A stretch of DNA of 14,340 nt, taken from positions 1-14,340 of the forward strand of contig JANQQO010000012.1 in assembly GCA_028289305.1 (NCBI GenBank). The letters are read 5' to 3'. The notes beneath the pieces were generated by a model. That model had not been told where the DNA came from. It saw only the letters and a program-made list of their open reading frames with translations, and ran no database searches. The translations under genes and the position numbers were made by a program. The stretch is from Rickettsiales bacterium. Lineage in GTDB: Bacteria; Pseudomonadota; Alphaproteobacteria; Rickettsiales; JANQQO01. Numbering within the stretch: position 1 is the stretch's first letter; every line of letters begins with the position of its first letter. Positions 6,329 to 13,895 of this stretch are shown here, piece by piece.

Positions 6329-8380
6329 ATGAAGAATATATTTCGCCTAACTTGCGCCAGTATAGCATTATCCGTTGCGACATTTCGCCCTGCGTATGCG
6401 CAGGAGGAGCAGCCCGATACATCGCTTGATGCGGTAACGGTATATGCCACTCGCAGCCCACAATCGGCATTTGATGTGCCTACTATTGTCTCACAAGTGG
6501 ATGCAGACGCGCCCGGTAATGCGCTTGCCCGGGATGTGGGAGATTTGCTTGAGTTCACACCAGGGGTGGAGGTTGCCAATGGCCCACGGCGCAACGGGCA
6601 GACTATCTCCATTCGTGGTTTTGATGATGAAGCCATCATCACGCTTGTTGATGGCCGTCGGCAAAATTTTGAATCCCAACATGATGGACGATTCTTTATC
6701 GATCCCTCGCTATTAAAATCTGTGGAAGTGGTGAAAGGCGCCTCTTCTGCCATTTATGGCGGTGGCGGTGTTGGTGGCGTAGTGGCCTTTGATACCAAAG
6801 ATGCTGCAGACTTACTTGCTCCTGGAGAAACATCTGGTGCACAGACCTCGTTCAGCTATCGCAGCGCAAATAATGAATATGTTCCTACTGCTACAGGATA
6901 TGCTCGCTCTGGTGGGTGGGATGTGCTGGGCAGCCTTACCTATCTCGATTCAGGCGATATTAACCAGGGTGGTGGCAGGGAATTAGATACTGAAGATCGG
7001 CTTTTCTCAGGCCTATTTAAATTGGGGTATACGTTTAACGATTTTCATACCGTCAAACTTACCTATCAAGGGCATAATAATGATGGGCAAGAGCCGAATA
7101 ACGGATCGGATGTGGCCTCTGCCTCTAACCCTATTGTGAATAAGGAAGTGACCGATCAGCAAGTCGGCCTTAAATATGCTTTTGAGAATCCTGAGAATAG
7201 TTGGCTCAGCCCTAAATTCCACGTCTATTATAATGAAACCGATGTAGAGGAAGAGGATATTACAGGTGTGAATGCCGGGCGGGTGCAGCTGCGCGAGATG
7301 GAAACCGTCGGTTTCACGGCAGATAATCAAACCAAATTCACAATTAATGAATCGCATAGCCACACGTTCTCTTATGGCTTTGAGATCTATAAAAATGAGC
7401 AAACAGGGAGCAATACGAGTATAGATGGCCCGCGTGGTGGTGTGCCCAATGCTGAGGCCACCAATCACGGGTTTTATCTGCAAGACGAAATCGCACTCGA
7501 TACGTCTGTGGGAGAATTTCTAGTGATTCCGGCTGCGCGTTTTGATGCCTATGAGAGCGATGATGAGAATGGTAATTCGCAGGATGAAAGCGAAGTCTCA
7601 CCCAAATTTTCGGTGAGCTATAAACCGACAGATGATGTGGTGTTTTTTGGTAGCTGGGCGCGCGCATTCCGCGCACCTGAACTCACAGAGCTGTATCCTT
7701 CCGGGCAGCATTTCCCAGGCATACCCGCTGTGCCTCCCTTCTTTGCTGGCTTTCCTGATAACAGTTTTGTGCCAAACCCAGATCTAAAACCAGAAACTGT
7801 CACCACTATTGAGTTTGGTGCTGGCTTTACCTTTGATAACATTGTTGCGAATAACGATAAAGCACGCATCAAAGGTGCGTGGTTTACCAGCGATGGAGAA
7901 GATTTTATCACGCAAGAAGTGAATATCTTCGAAGGCTTTACGCGCAACCTCAATATTCCCAATGCGCGGCTAATTGGTTTTGATATAGAAGGTGAGTACC
8001 AGCTTAAGCCGATTACTGCCAAGGCGGGTTTATCTTTTGTTGAAGCTGAGGATGACGACACCGGGCAATATCTTCCCAATAACGTACCGCTCACATTTGT
8101 CTTAGATGTGAGTTATGAGATGGAAGATATTGATAGTGTTGCTGGGTGGCGTGGACGATTCGCACAGAAGAATGACAAAGTGGGCTTCAATGACGCCCCA
8201 ACAGATGGGTATTCCGTACATGATGTTTATTACCGCTGGACACCAGATGATAAGGGCCTAGAATCGCTCACCTTTGATGCTGGTGTTGAGAACGTGTTTG
8301 ATAAGCCCTATGCACGGCGTTTCTCAACCGTTTTAGAAGAAGGGCGCAGCTTTGTAGCGCGCGTAACATATAGATGGTAG
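6329..8380 (+). CDS. hmuR: TonB-dependent outer-membrane heme receptor
   Basis: A 683-residue receptor. Residues 1-25 are a signal peptide ending in AYAQ. A TonB-box-like segment (DAVTVYATR, about residues 34-42) leads into the plug domain with SIRGFDDE and a VEVVKGASSAIYG signature. The barrel follows and ends in VTYRW with the terminal aromatic residue needed for barrel assembly. It has the heme receptor hallmarks FRAP (447-450) and NPDL (483-486), with His461 between them. His118 in the plug (QHDGRFF) fits the position of the plug His of ShuA-type receptors. Together these indicate import of heme rather than siderophores. The start is 10 nt after hemP with no clear ribosome site; its last 7 nt overlap tonB. 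Symbol by analogy with other hmu loci. Confidence 0.93.
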   Translation: MKNIFRLTCASIALSVATFRPAYAQEEQPDTSLDAVTVYATRSPQSAFDVPTIVSQVDADAPGNALARDVGDLLEFTPGVEVANGPRRNGQTISIRGFDDEAIITLVDGRRQNFESQHDGRFFIDPSLLKSVEVVKGASSAIYGGGGVGGVVAFDTKDAADLLAPGETSGAQTSFSYRSANNEYVPTATGYARSGGWDVLGSLTYLDSGDINQGGGRELDTEDRLFSGLFKLGYTFNDFHTVKLTYQGHNNDGQEPNNGSDVASASNPIVNKEVTDQQVGLKYAFENPENSWLSPKFHVYYNETDVEEEDITGVNAGRVQLREMETVGFTADNQTKFTINESHSHTFSYGFEIYKNEQTGSNTSIDGPRGGVPNAEATNHGFYLQDEIALDTSVGEFLVIPAARFDAYESDDENGNSQDESEVSPKFSVSYKPTDDVVFFGSWARAFRAPELTELYPSGQHFPGIPAVPPFFAGFPDNSFVPNPDLKPETVTTIEFGAGFTFDNIVANNDKARIKGAWFTSDGEDFITQEVNIFEGFTRNLNIPNARLIGFDIEGEYQLKPITAKAGLSFVEAEDDDTGQYLPNNVPLTFVLDVSYEMEDIDSVAGWRGRFAQKNDKVGFNDAPTDGYSVHDVYYRWTPDDKGLESLTFDAGVENVFDKPYARRFSTVLEEGRSFVARVTYRW

Positions 8381-9066
8381 AGAGCAATTTTACATATTCT
8401 AACCAACGCAGCTTATGGCCCGTCTATCTTGTCATATCGCTCTGTATTAATGCGTTGATTATAGCATCGGTCAATTCTGCCACTTTCCAAACAGCCTTGC
8501 CAGATACGCCTGTATTGCGGGTTAACCTGATGGCCTTAGCCGCTCCTGCTCCTCTACCGACACCTGAAAAACCCGTTGCTGAAGCGGCGCCTCCCGTGAT
8601 CGAGAAGCCGGTGGTTACAGCGCCGGAGGCAACAAAAAAAATGGCGATGACACAGCCAAAGCCAATACCGCCTAAAAAATTATTGAACACGCCGCGCGAG
8701 AAAAAAACACAGGATGTGACACAAAAGAAAAACGTGAAGCAGCATGTTGCCTCTGTTCCAAGCCAGAATAGAGGAAAAGATAAAAGCACGGTGGTGGTGC
8801 ATGAAGCGAATTATCGCCGGCAAACGCCGCCTGTTTATCCACACCGCGCCTTGGAGCTTGGGCAACAAGGCGTTGTTACCTTGCATGCGGAGATATTGCC
8901 TGATGGCTATCCGCGCGCATTAAAGGTTGCGAAATCCTCAGGCCATCGCCTGCTTGATATGGCGGCAATAGCTGCTGTTAAGAAATGGGAGTTTGAACCA
9001 CGCACCAGAAATGGCAGCGCCACCACTAGTTGGGTGCGCGTGCCCGTACGCTTCATTATACAATAA
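8374..9066 (+). CDS. tonB: TonB energy transducer dedicated to heme uptake
   Basis: A 230-residue inner-membrane protein carrying proton-motive energy from ExbB-ExbD to the heme receptor. A single N-terminal membrane anchor spans about residues 15-35. A long Pro/Lys/Ala-rich periplasmic spacer follows (about 50-140, including PAPLPTPEKPVAEAAPP). The C-terminal TonB domain (about 148-230) shows YPHRALELGQQGVV, an LPDG turn, the SSGHRLLDMAAIAAVKKW helix and a final FEP strand region. The ATG overlaps the receptor stop by 7 nt, so the two are coupled and this TonB is probably specific to this receptor. The stop is followed by a palindromic motif and a strong ribosome site for hmuS. Confidence 0.93.
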   Translation: MVESNFTYSNQRSLWPVYLVISLCINALIIASVNSATFQTALPDTPVLRVNLMALAAPAPLPTPEKPVAEAAPPVIEKPVVTAPEATKKMAMTQPKPIPPKKLLNTPREKKTQDVTQKKNVKQHVASVPSQNRGKDKSTVVVHEANYRRQTPPVYPHRALELGQQGVVTLHAEILPDGYPRALKVAKSSGHRLLDMAAIAAVKKWEFEPRTRNGSATTSWVRVPVRFIIQ

Positions 9067-9074
9067 TCATTATG
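9062..9074 (+). promoter_or_regulatory. ATAATCATTAT palindrome between tonB and hmuS
   Basis: AATAATCATTATG matches the last 13 bases of the Fur consensus at 11 positions and contains a perfect ATAAT-C-ATTAT palindrome. The first third of a full 19-base box is not conserved. It overlaps the tonB stop and directly precedes the hmuS ribosome site. It could be an internal Fur site or a chance AT-rich match. Confidence 0.3.
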
Positions 9075-9076
9075 AA

Positions 9077-9082
9077 AAGGAG
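9077..9082 (+). promoter_or_regulatory. Strong ribosome binding site deciding the hmuS start
   Basis: AAGGAG lies 7 nt before the ATG at 9090. It is one of the best ribosome sites in the window and decides for 9090 over the in-frame ATGs at 9030 and 9072, which lie upstream of this site. Confidence 0.8.
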
Positions 9083-9089
9083 AAAACCA

Positions 9090-10190
9090 ATGAACCATCC
9101 CGCTGCAGAAATACATTATGACCCCGCGGAAGAGCTTAAAACCCGCTATGACCTTTTGAAAAAGGAACAGCCGGAAATACGCGCACGTAATGCGGCTGAA
9201 GAGCTTGGTGTTTCAGAAGGAGAATTGCTTGCTGCACGTGTGGGCGAAGATGCCACCCGTTTGGTGGATGATGCGGAGGCCGTACTAAAAAGCATATTGC
9301 CTTTAGGCGAAGTTATGGCCCTCACGCGTAATGAATATTGCGTGCATGAGCGTAAAGGTGTGTATGATAATCACGAATTTTCGCAGCATGGTAAGATGGC
9401 GATGGGGTTATTCCTCAATCCAGATATTGATCTGCGCCTGTTCATGAATCACTGGAAATATAACTTTGCTGCGATTGAGCAAACCCGTGGTGGGCCACGC
9501 AAGAGCCTGCAATTCTTTGATAAAGAAGGGCAAGCGCTGCATAAAATTTACCTGACTTCAAAATCCGATGAGGCGGCCTATGATGCATTAGTGGAAGAGC
9601 TGCGTCATAAGCGCCAAGATCGGTTTATCGAAGTGGAGGCTTATGAGCCCAAAAAAGCAGATCTGCCTGATGCAGATATTGACTGGGAAGGCTTCCGCAC
9701 AGCATGGGAAAACTTGAAAGACACGCATGATTTCTTCCCGATGCTGCGCAAATTTAAGGTGGGCCGTGAACAAGCGCTGCGCAAGATCGGAACCGATTTT
9801 GCCTATCCGGTAAAAAATAGCGCCTCGCGGGAAATACTAGATTTGGCGCGGGATAAAGAGTGCGAAATCATGGTGTTTGTGGGCAATCGTGGATGCATAC
9901 AGATCCACACTGGCCCGGTGAAAAAACTCGTGGAGCATGGCCCGTGGTATAACGTGCTTGATCCTATGTTTAACCTGCATCTGCGCGAAGATAAAATCGC
10001 CAGCACCTGGGTCACCAAAAAGCCCACGGAAGATGGTACCGTCACCGCGCTCGAAGTGTTTGACACGGATGGTGAGCTGATCGTGACTTTCTTTGGCAAG
10101 CGTAAGCCTGGCATTCCAGAATTAACGCTGTGGCGCGAAGTGATCGCCTCTGCCAGCGAAACATGCGCGCTGAACGATACTGCGGGATAA
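9090..10190 (+). CDS. hmuS: Hemin-handling/degrading factor, HemS/HmuS family
   Basis: A 366-residue cytoplasmic protein that binds imported heme and, in studied relatives, passes it on or degrades it. The family's two repeated halves are visible: the first around FMNHWKYNFAAIEQTRGGP (about residue 120), the second with GNRGCIQIHTGPVKKLV, then YNVLDPMFNLHLRED and GKRKPGIPEL. His213 in DTHDFFPMLRKF matches the heme-ligand position of HemS/PhuS. The length is slightly above the usual roughly 345 residues. The start at 9090 is fixed by AAGGAG. The upstream extension to 9030 would run into tonB and gives a poorly family-like N-terminus. HmuS could be the donor of heme to the BphO encoded upstream, as shown for PhuS and a heme oxygenase in Pseudomonas; here that is inference. 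Confidence 0.93.
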   Translation: MNHPAAEIHYDPAEELKTRYDLLKKEQPEIRARNAAEELGVSEGELLAARVGEDATRLVDDAEAVLKSILPLGEVMALTRNEYCVHERKGVYDNHEFSQHGKMAMGLFLNPDIDLRLFMNHWKYNFAAIEQTRGGPRKSLQFFDKEGQALHKIYLTSKSDEAAYDALVEELRHKRQDRFIEVEAYEPKKADLPDADIDWEGFRTAWENLKDTHDFFPMLRKFKVGREQALRKIGTDFAYPVKNSASREILDLARDKECEIMVFVGNRGCIQIHTGPVKKLVEHGPWYNVLDPMFNLHLREDKIASTWVTKKPTEDGTVTALEVFDTDGELIVTFFGKRKPGIPELTLWREVIASASETCALNDTAG

Positions 10191-10196
10191 TGTATC

Positions 10197-10808
10197 ATGG
10201 ATGTTTTTTCCTTTCTGGCGTCTTCCTATTTGGAGGCGCCAGCCACGCTGGGCCTGATGGGGTGGCCGCTGGTACTATGCTCGATCATAGCAATCGCCGT
10301 TTGTTGCGAGCGTGCGGTATTCACCATTAAAAGCTACATCACAAAGAAGTCTTGTTATCAAAAGCTGGCTGAACACTTACAGCAGCATAAAGCACAGCCG
10401 AAAGCAGTGCGCGATGAGATTGTCGGCGTGATGCTAGCGGAGCTGCAGCATTCATATTACAGCGGCGTGAAACTACTGCGTATTATTGGTACGGTTAGCC
10501 CTATACTTGGGCTGCTCGGAACGATTCTGGGTATTATCGCTGCGTTTAAGGTGATTGCGGCGCATACTGGTCCCGTCTCGCCGAATCTGATCGCAGACGG
10601 GTTGTGGGAGGCGATGCTGACCACTGCTGTTGGGCTGCTTATAGCACTGCCAACATTGCTACTGGCGCATTTATTTCGTCATTTGGGAGAAAAGCAATTA
10701 AATGATTTTTGTTTGCAGCTAAACAAGCTCTCGCTTTCTTTTGAGCTAGAGAAACATGCTAAAGACGCTCCTGAAGCGCCTTCCAACGTTAAGAAATTTG
10801 CCGCATGA
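10197..10808 (+). CDS. exbB: ExbB proton channel subunit of the TonB complex
   Basis: A 203-residue inner-membrane protein of the MotA/TolQ/ExbB family. There are three membrane segments: about residues 20-42 (LMGWPLVLCSIIAIAVC), about 98-122 in the glycine-rich stretch GTVSPILGLLGTILGIIAAF, and about 140-162 (EAMLTTAVGLLIALPTLLLAH). The Thr/Gly pattern of the second and third segments is the proton-channel lining conserved in the family. It would form the motor with ExbD that energises TonB. It starts 6 nt after hmuS and its stop overlaps exbD by 4 nt. The length is shorter than E. coli ExbB but normal for heme-locus ExbB proteins. Confidence 0.92.
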   Translation: MDVFSFLASSYLEAPATLGLMGWPLVLCSIIAIAVCCERAVFTIKSYITKKSCYQKLAEHLQQHKAQPKAVRDEIVGVMLAELQHSYYSGVKLLRIIGTVSPILGLLGTILGIIAAFKVIAAHTGPVSPNLIADGLWEAMLTTAVGLLIALPTLLLAHLFRHLGEKQLNDFCLQLNKLSLSFELEKHAKDAPEAPSNVKKFAA

Positions 10809-11236
10809 TTAGCTTACGTCAAGATGACCCGCATGAAGGAACCTTGCGTGACCTGGCGCCAGACCTTACCCCGATGCTCGATATTCTTTTTATCTTGCTG
10901 GTATTCTTTATGCTTACTGCAGGTGCGGCATTGCAATCGCTGGATGTAAAACTGCCTTCTAGCGTATCGGATAGCTTGCCGCTTATGCAAGAACCGCAAC
11001 ATCTGATGCTCGAGATACGCCCTAATGCTTATGCAATAAACGGTAAAGTAGTAGCAGATTTCGCTGGTCTAGAACGCGCCATTCCAGAAGCGATTCGAGA
11101 CAACCCGGAGAAAGAACTCATTATCGCGAGTGATAAACAAGTATCGGTAGAAAATTTACTGAAAGTATTAACCTATCTTCAGTCACAAGGCATTACTGCC
11201 GCTAACATCCTTATGCAACAGGAGAATCAGAAATGA
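10805..11236 (+). CDS. exbD: ExbD proton channel subunit of the TonB complex
   Basis: A 143-residue protein with a short cytoplasmic N-terminus, one membrane helix (about residues 22-43, TPMLDILFILLVFFMLTAG) and a periplasmic domain. Asp26 in the helix corresponds to the essential protonatable Asp of ExbD/TolR. The periplasmic part (about 60-140) has the family pattern of alternating strands and helices (YAINGKVV, ELIIASDKQVSVENLLKVL). It starts in a 4-nt ATGA overlap with exbB and ends in the same overlap with hmuT, so expression in fixed ratio by translational coupling is likely. Confidence 0.92.
   Translation: MISLRQDDPHEGTLRDLAPDLTPMLDILFILLVFFMLTAGAALQSLDVKLPSSVSDSLPLMQEPQHLMLEIRPNAYAINGKVVADFAGLERAIPEAIRDNPEKELIIASDKQVSVENLLKVLTYLQSQGITAANILMQQENQK
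11220..11224 (+). promoter_or_regulatory. Ribosome binding site of hmuT
   Basis: AGGAG lies 8 nt before the ATG at 11233, within the last codons of exbD. It supports 11233 over the second ATG at 11242 and places the signal peptide correctly. Confidence 0.6.
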
Positions 11237-12102
11237 CGCCTATGGCACAAAAACACGCATTACATGTTTTGGGAATTATCTTTTCCCTCTTTTTATATAC
11301 GATCGCTTCACCCGCCCATGCGGAAGCGCCACAGCGCGTTGTTTCCATCGGCGGAGCCCTTACCGAAATCGTATATGCGCTCGGAGCAGAAGCTGCTCTT
11401 GTAGGCAGCGACACCACAAGCTACTACCCACCAGAGGCAGAGAAAATGCCGAAAGTGGGCTATCAGCGCACGCTTTCTGCAGAGGGCATCTTATCGCTCA
11501 ATCCAGATTTAGTGTTGCTTACCGATGAAGCTGGCCCGCCAGCAGTGTTAAAGCAGCTGGAATCTGCGGGCGTGGAGCTGATAAAAATAGGTGCAGGGCG
11601 TTCATTGGAAGATGTTGTAAAAAGCATAAAGATTATCGCAGATGCGCTCCACCAGCCTGAAAAGGCAGATGCCTTGGTGAAGAAACTACATGAGGATATC
11701 ACAACCCTAAAAACCGCAACGGCAGAAACTGCCGCGCCAAAGCGTGTGATGTTTATTCTGCAGCATGGTGGCGGCCCGGCACTTGTGGCAGGGAAAAATA
11801 CTGCCGCAGATAGCATTATTGCCCTATCCGGTGCAAAGAATGTGGTGACGGGGTATGATGGGTATAAACCCCTCACTCCCGAATCGGCTGTATCCTTAAA
11901 ACCTGATGTGATTCTCATCACTCGACAAGGGTTACAACAAGCGGGAGGCAAAGATGGCCTACTCAAAATGCCTGGTGTATCCCTGACTGAGGCTGCAAAA
12001 GCGGGTAATGTGGTAGCCATGGATTCCCTGCTGATGCTGGGCTTTGGTCCACGCACCGCCCAAGCGGCATTAGAATTACATAAGCAATATCAGGGATTAT
12101 GA
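11233..12102 (+). CDS. hmuT: Periplasmic heme-binding protein of the heme ABC transporter
   Basis: A 289-residue class III (BtuF-like) substrate-binding protein. Residues 1-30 form a Sec signal peptide ending in SPAHA; there is no lipobox, so it should be soluble in the periplasm. The mature part opens with RVVSIGGALTEIVYALG, typical of cobalamin/heme binding proteins, and has the two-lobe pattern joined by a long helix (about 135-170). Tyr77 in KVGYQRTLSAEGIL matches the heme-coordinating Tyr of Yersinia HmuT. It hands heme to HmuU, whose gene overlaps it by 4 nt. The heme assignment rests on Tyr77 and on neighbours hmuS, hmuU and hmuV. Confidence 0.92.
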   Translation: MTPMAQKHALHVLGIIFSLFLYTIASPAHAEAPQRVVSIGGALTEIVYALGAEAALVGSDTTSYYPPEAEKMPKVGYQRTLSAEGILSLNPDLVLLTDEAGPPAVLKQLESAGVELIKIGAGRSLEDVVKSIKIIADALHQPEKADALVKKLHEDITTLKTATAETAAPKRVMFILQHGGGPALVAGKNTAADSIIALSGAKNVVTGYDGYKPLTPESAVSLKPDVILITRQGLQQAGGKDGLLKMPGVSLTEAAKAGNVVAMDSLLMLGFGPRTAQAALELHKQYQGL

Positions 12103-13142
12103 ACACGCTCACAAAACATGTGACGATTTCTTTACCGTTCATACGATTAAAAGCTTCCGTCTTTACAGTATTATCGGTGTGTTTATGTGCAGCGCTTGTG
12201 GCCGCTTCCTCCATTGGCGCTGTTTCCATACCGATCTCCTCATTGCTTACAGGTACATTAACGGAGCAGCAAGAGGCCGTCTTGGGCTCCATTCGCCTCC
12301 CGCGCGCATTGCTAGCCGTTGTTGTAGGTGCGGCACTGGCTGTATCAGGAGCGGTAATGCAGGGATTATTTCGTAACCCCTTAGCAGACCCTAGCCTGAT
12401 TGGTATTGCCAGCGGCGCTGCCTTAGCCGTGGCGTTGGTGATTGTTATCTTCGAGCCTGTCAGCCAGGTTGCCAATCTTTATGGCCTTAGCGTTGCCGCA
12501 TTCATAGGGGGGCTGCTTACCTGCTTACTGATATTCCGCTTTGCACTCCTTACCGGTGCGATGTCGGTGACCTATGTGTTGCTGGCAGGCATTGCGGTAA
12601 ACGCTATTGCTATGGCCGGCACAGGTTTTCTATTTCATATCAGCGATGATCAACAATTGCGTACCCTGACATTCTGGACAATGGGAAGCTTAGGCGGCGC
12701 ATTATGGCCAAGTGTGTTTGTTGCTACCACTATCGTAATACCGGCAACCATTGTGCTAATACGCCACGCACGGGCGCTTAATATCTTGCTGTTGGGTGAA
12801 CATGAAGCCACGTATTTGGGTGTTGATAGCCATCGCTTAAAGCGTAATGTTATCATCTGTACGGCTCTTGCTGTTGGGGCAGCTGTTGCCGTTAGCGGTA
12901 TTATTGGCTTTGTGGGCCTGATTGTGCCGCATTTGGTGCGCCTTACTATTGGCCCAGACCACCGTTTATTGATTCCCGCTTCTGCTTTTTTAGGCGCCAT
13001 TATGCTGGTTGTTGCTGACATATTTGCCCGCACAATTGTTGCCCCAGCAGAAATGCCTGTCGGCATCCTAACGAGCTTAATCGGTGGGCCATTCTTCCTG
13101 TGGCTGCTCATAAAACAATATGCAGGGAGGTTTGGGATATGA
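12099..13142 (+). CDS. hmuU: Heme ABC transporter permease, FecCD family
   Basis: A 347-residue polytopic inner-membrane permease, with many hydrophobic stretches consistent with the usual ten helices. Family signatures are clear: SGAVMQGLFRNPLADPSLIG followed by IASGAAL (about residues 80-108), the coupling segment around LLGEHEATYLGVDS (about 230), GIIGFVGLIVPHLVRLTIGP (about 267-286) and AEMPVGILTSLIGGPFF near the C-terminus. It forms the heme channel with HmuT outside and the HmuV ATPase inside. It starts in an ATGA overlap with hmuT and ends in an ATGA overlap with hmuV. An N-terminal polar stretch of about 20 residues precedes the first helix. Confidence 0.93.
   Translation: MNTLTKHVTISLPFIRLKASVFTVLSVCLCAALVAASSIGAVSIPISSLLTGTLTEQQEAVLGSIRLPRALLAVVVGAALAVSGAVMQGLFRNPLADPSLIGIASGAALAVALVIVIFEPVSQVANLYGLSVAAFIGGLLTCLLIFRFALLTGAMSVTYVLLAGIAVNAIAMAGTGFLFHISDDQQLRTLTFWTMGSLGGALWPSVFVATTIVIPATIVLIRHARALNILLLGEHEATYLGVDSHRLKRNVIICTALAVGAAVAVSGIIGFVGLIVPHLVRLTIGPDHRLLIPASAFLGAIMLVVADIFARTIVAPAEMPVGILTSLIGGPFFLWLLIKQYAGRFGI
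13124..13130 (+). promoter_or_regulatory. Ribosome binding site deciding the hmuV start
   Basis: AGGGAGG lies 8 nt before the ATG at 13139, inside the hmuU 3' end. It decides for 13139 over an in-frame ATG at 13100. Confidence 0.75.
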
Positions 13143-13888
13143 TACGTGCGGAACATCTGACTTATGCGGTAGGCGATAAAACAATCCTAGACGATATCGC
13201 TATCTCTATTGCTCCCGCGTCGTTTACCGCCATTTTGGGACCCAATGGGTCGGGGAAATCTACCCTGCTTAAATGCCTCACCGGAGCGCAAAAACCCAGC
13301 AATGGCAGTGTGATGCTGGAAGGAAAACCACTATCAGATTATGCGCTCTCTACGCTCGCGCGCAAACGTGCTGTGTTATCGCAATCTACACTCATCAACT
13401 TTCCGTTTACTGTATCTGAGATCGTGATGATGGGGCGCAATCCTTATGTCACAGGCAGTGAGATGGAGAAAGATAATGATGTTGTGCAGGCAGCGCTAGA
13501 ATCGGTAGATGCGTGGCACTTAAAAGATCGGGTATTCCCAACGCTTTCTGGCGGCGAACAACAGCGCGTACATTTGGCTCGTGTTTTGGCCCAGATATGG
13601 GAACAGGAAAACCCGTATCTCTTTTTGGATGAACCCACCTCTGCGCTAGACCTAAAGCACCAGCACCTTATCCTGGCGTTTGTAAAAGCGCTGACAAAAA
13701 CGGGAGCAGGCGTGGTCACCATTTTACATGATATTAATTTGGCTGCTACGTATGCCGATAATATCGTGTTGCTAAAAGAGGGGCGCGTGTTTGCTGCGGG
13801 CAGCACGGCCGATACTCTCTCTCAAGAAAACATCATGACGGTATTTGAGGTGGATGCTGAAATCACCGCCTCGTTATACGGGTTTTAA
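13139..13888 (+). CDS. hmuV: Heme ABC transporter ATP-binding protein
   Basis: A 249-residue cytoplasmic ATPase that drives HmuU. Walker A is GPNGSGKST (34-42); the Q-loop follows around SQSTLINFPF; the signature is LSGGEQQR (from Leu136); Walker B is LFLDEPTSALD (Asp164, Glu165); the H-loop is ILHDINLA (His197). HmuV-family features include VSEIVMMGRNPY and the Gly/Glu segment after Walker B. The start at 13139 overlaps the hmuU stop and has AGGGAGG before it; a longer version from 13100 would add 13 residues translated from hmuU sequence in another frame. It is the last gene of the operon, and 7 bp separate its stop from the end of the converging RTX gene. Confidence 0.94.
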   Translation: MIRAEHLTYAVGDKTILDDIAISIAPASFTAILGPNGSGKSTLLKCLTGAQKPSNGSVMLEGKPLSDYALSTLARKRAVLSQSTLINFPFTVSEIVMMGRNPYVTGSEMEKDNDVVQAALESVDAWHLKDRVFPTLSGGEQQRVHLARVLAQIWEQENPYLFLDEPTSALDLKHQHLILAFVKALTKTGAGVVTILHDINLAATYADNIVLLKEGRVFAAGSTADTLSQENIMTVFEVDAEITASLYGF

Positions 13889-13895
13889 GCGGTGA

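Noticed and set aside
6084..6470. Reverse-strand ORF of 128 codons across hemP and the receptor start
   Set aside because: It runs against both HemP and the receptor signal peptide, which have strong family signatures on the plus strand.
9030..9089. Longer hmuS start at 9030
   Set aside because: It overlaps tonB by 37 nt and lacks a ribosome site, whereas 9090 has AAGGAG at ideal spacing.
11463..12056. Reverse-strand ORF of 197 codons opposite hmuT
   Set aside because: The plus strand encodes a clear HmuT with signal peptide and Tyr77; the reverse product has no recognisable features.
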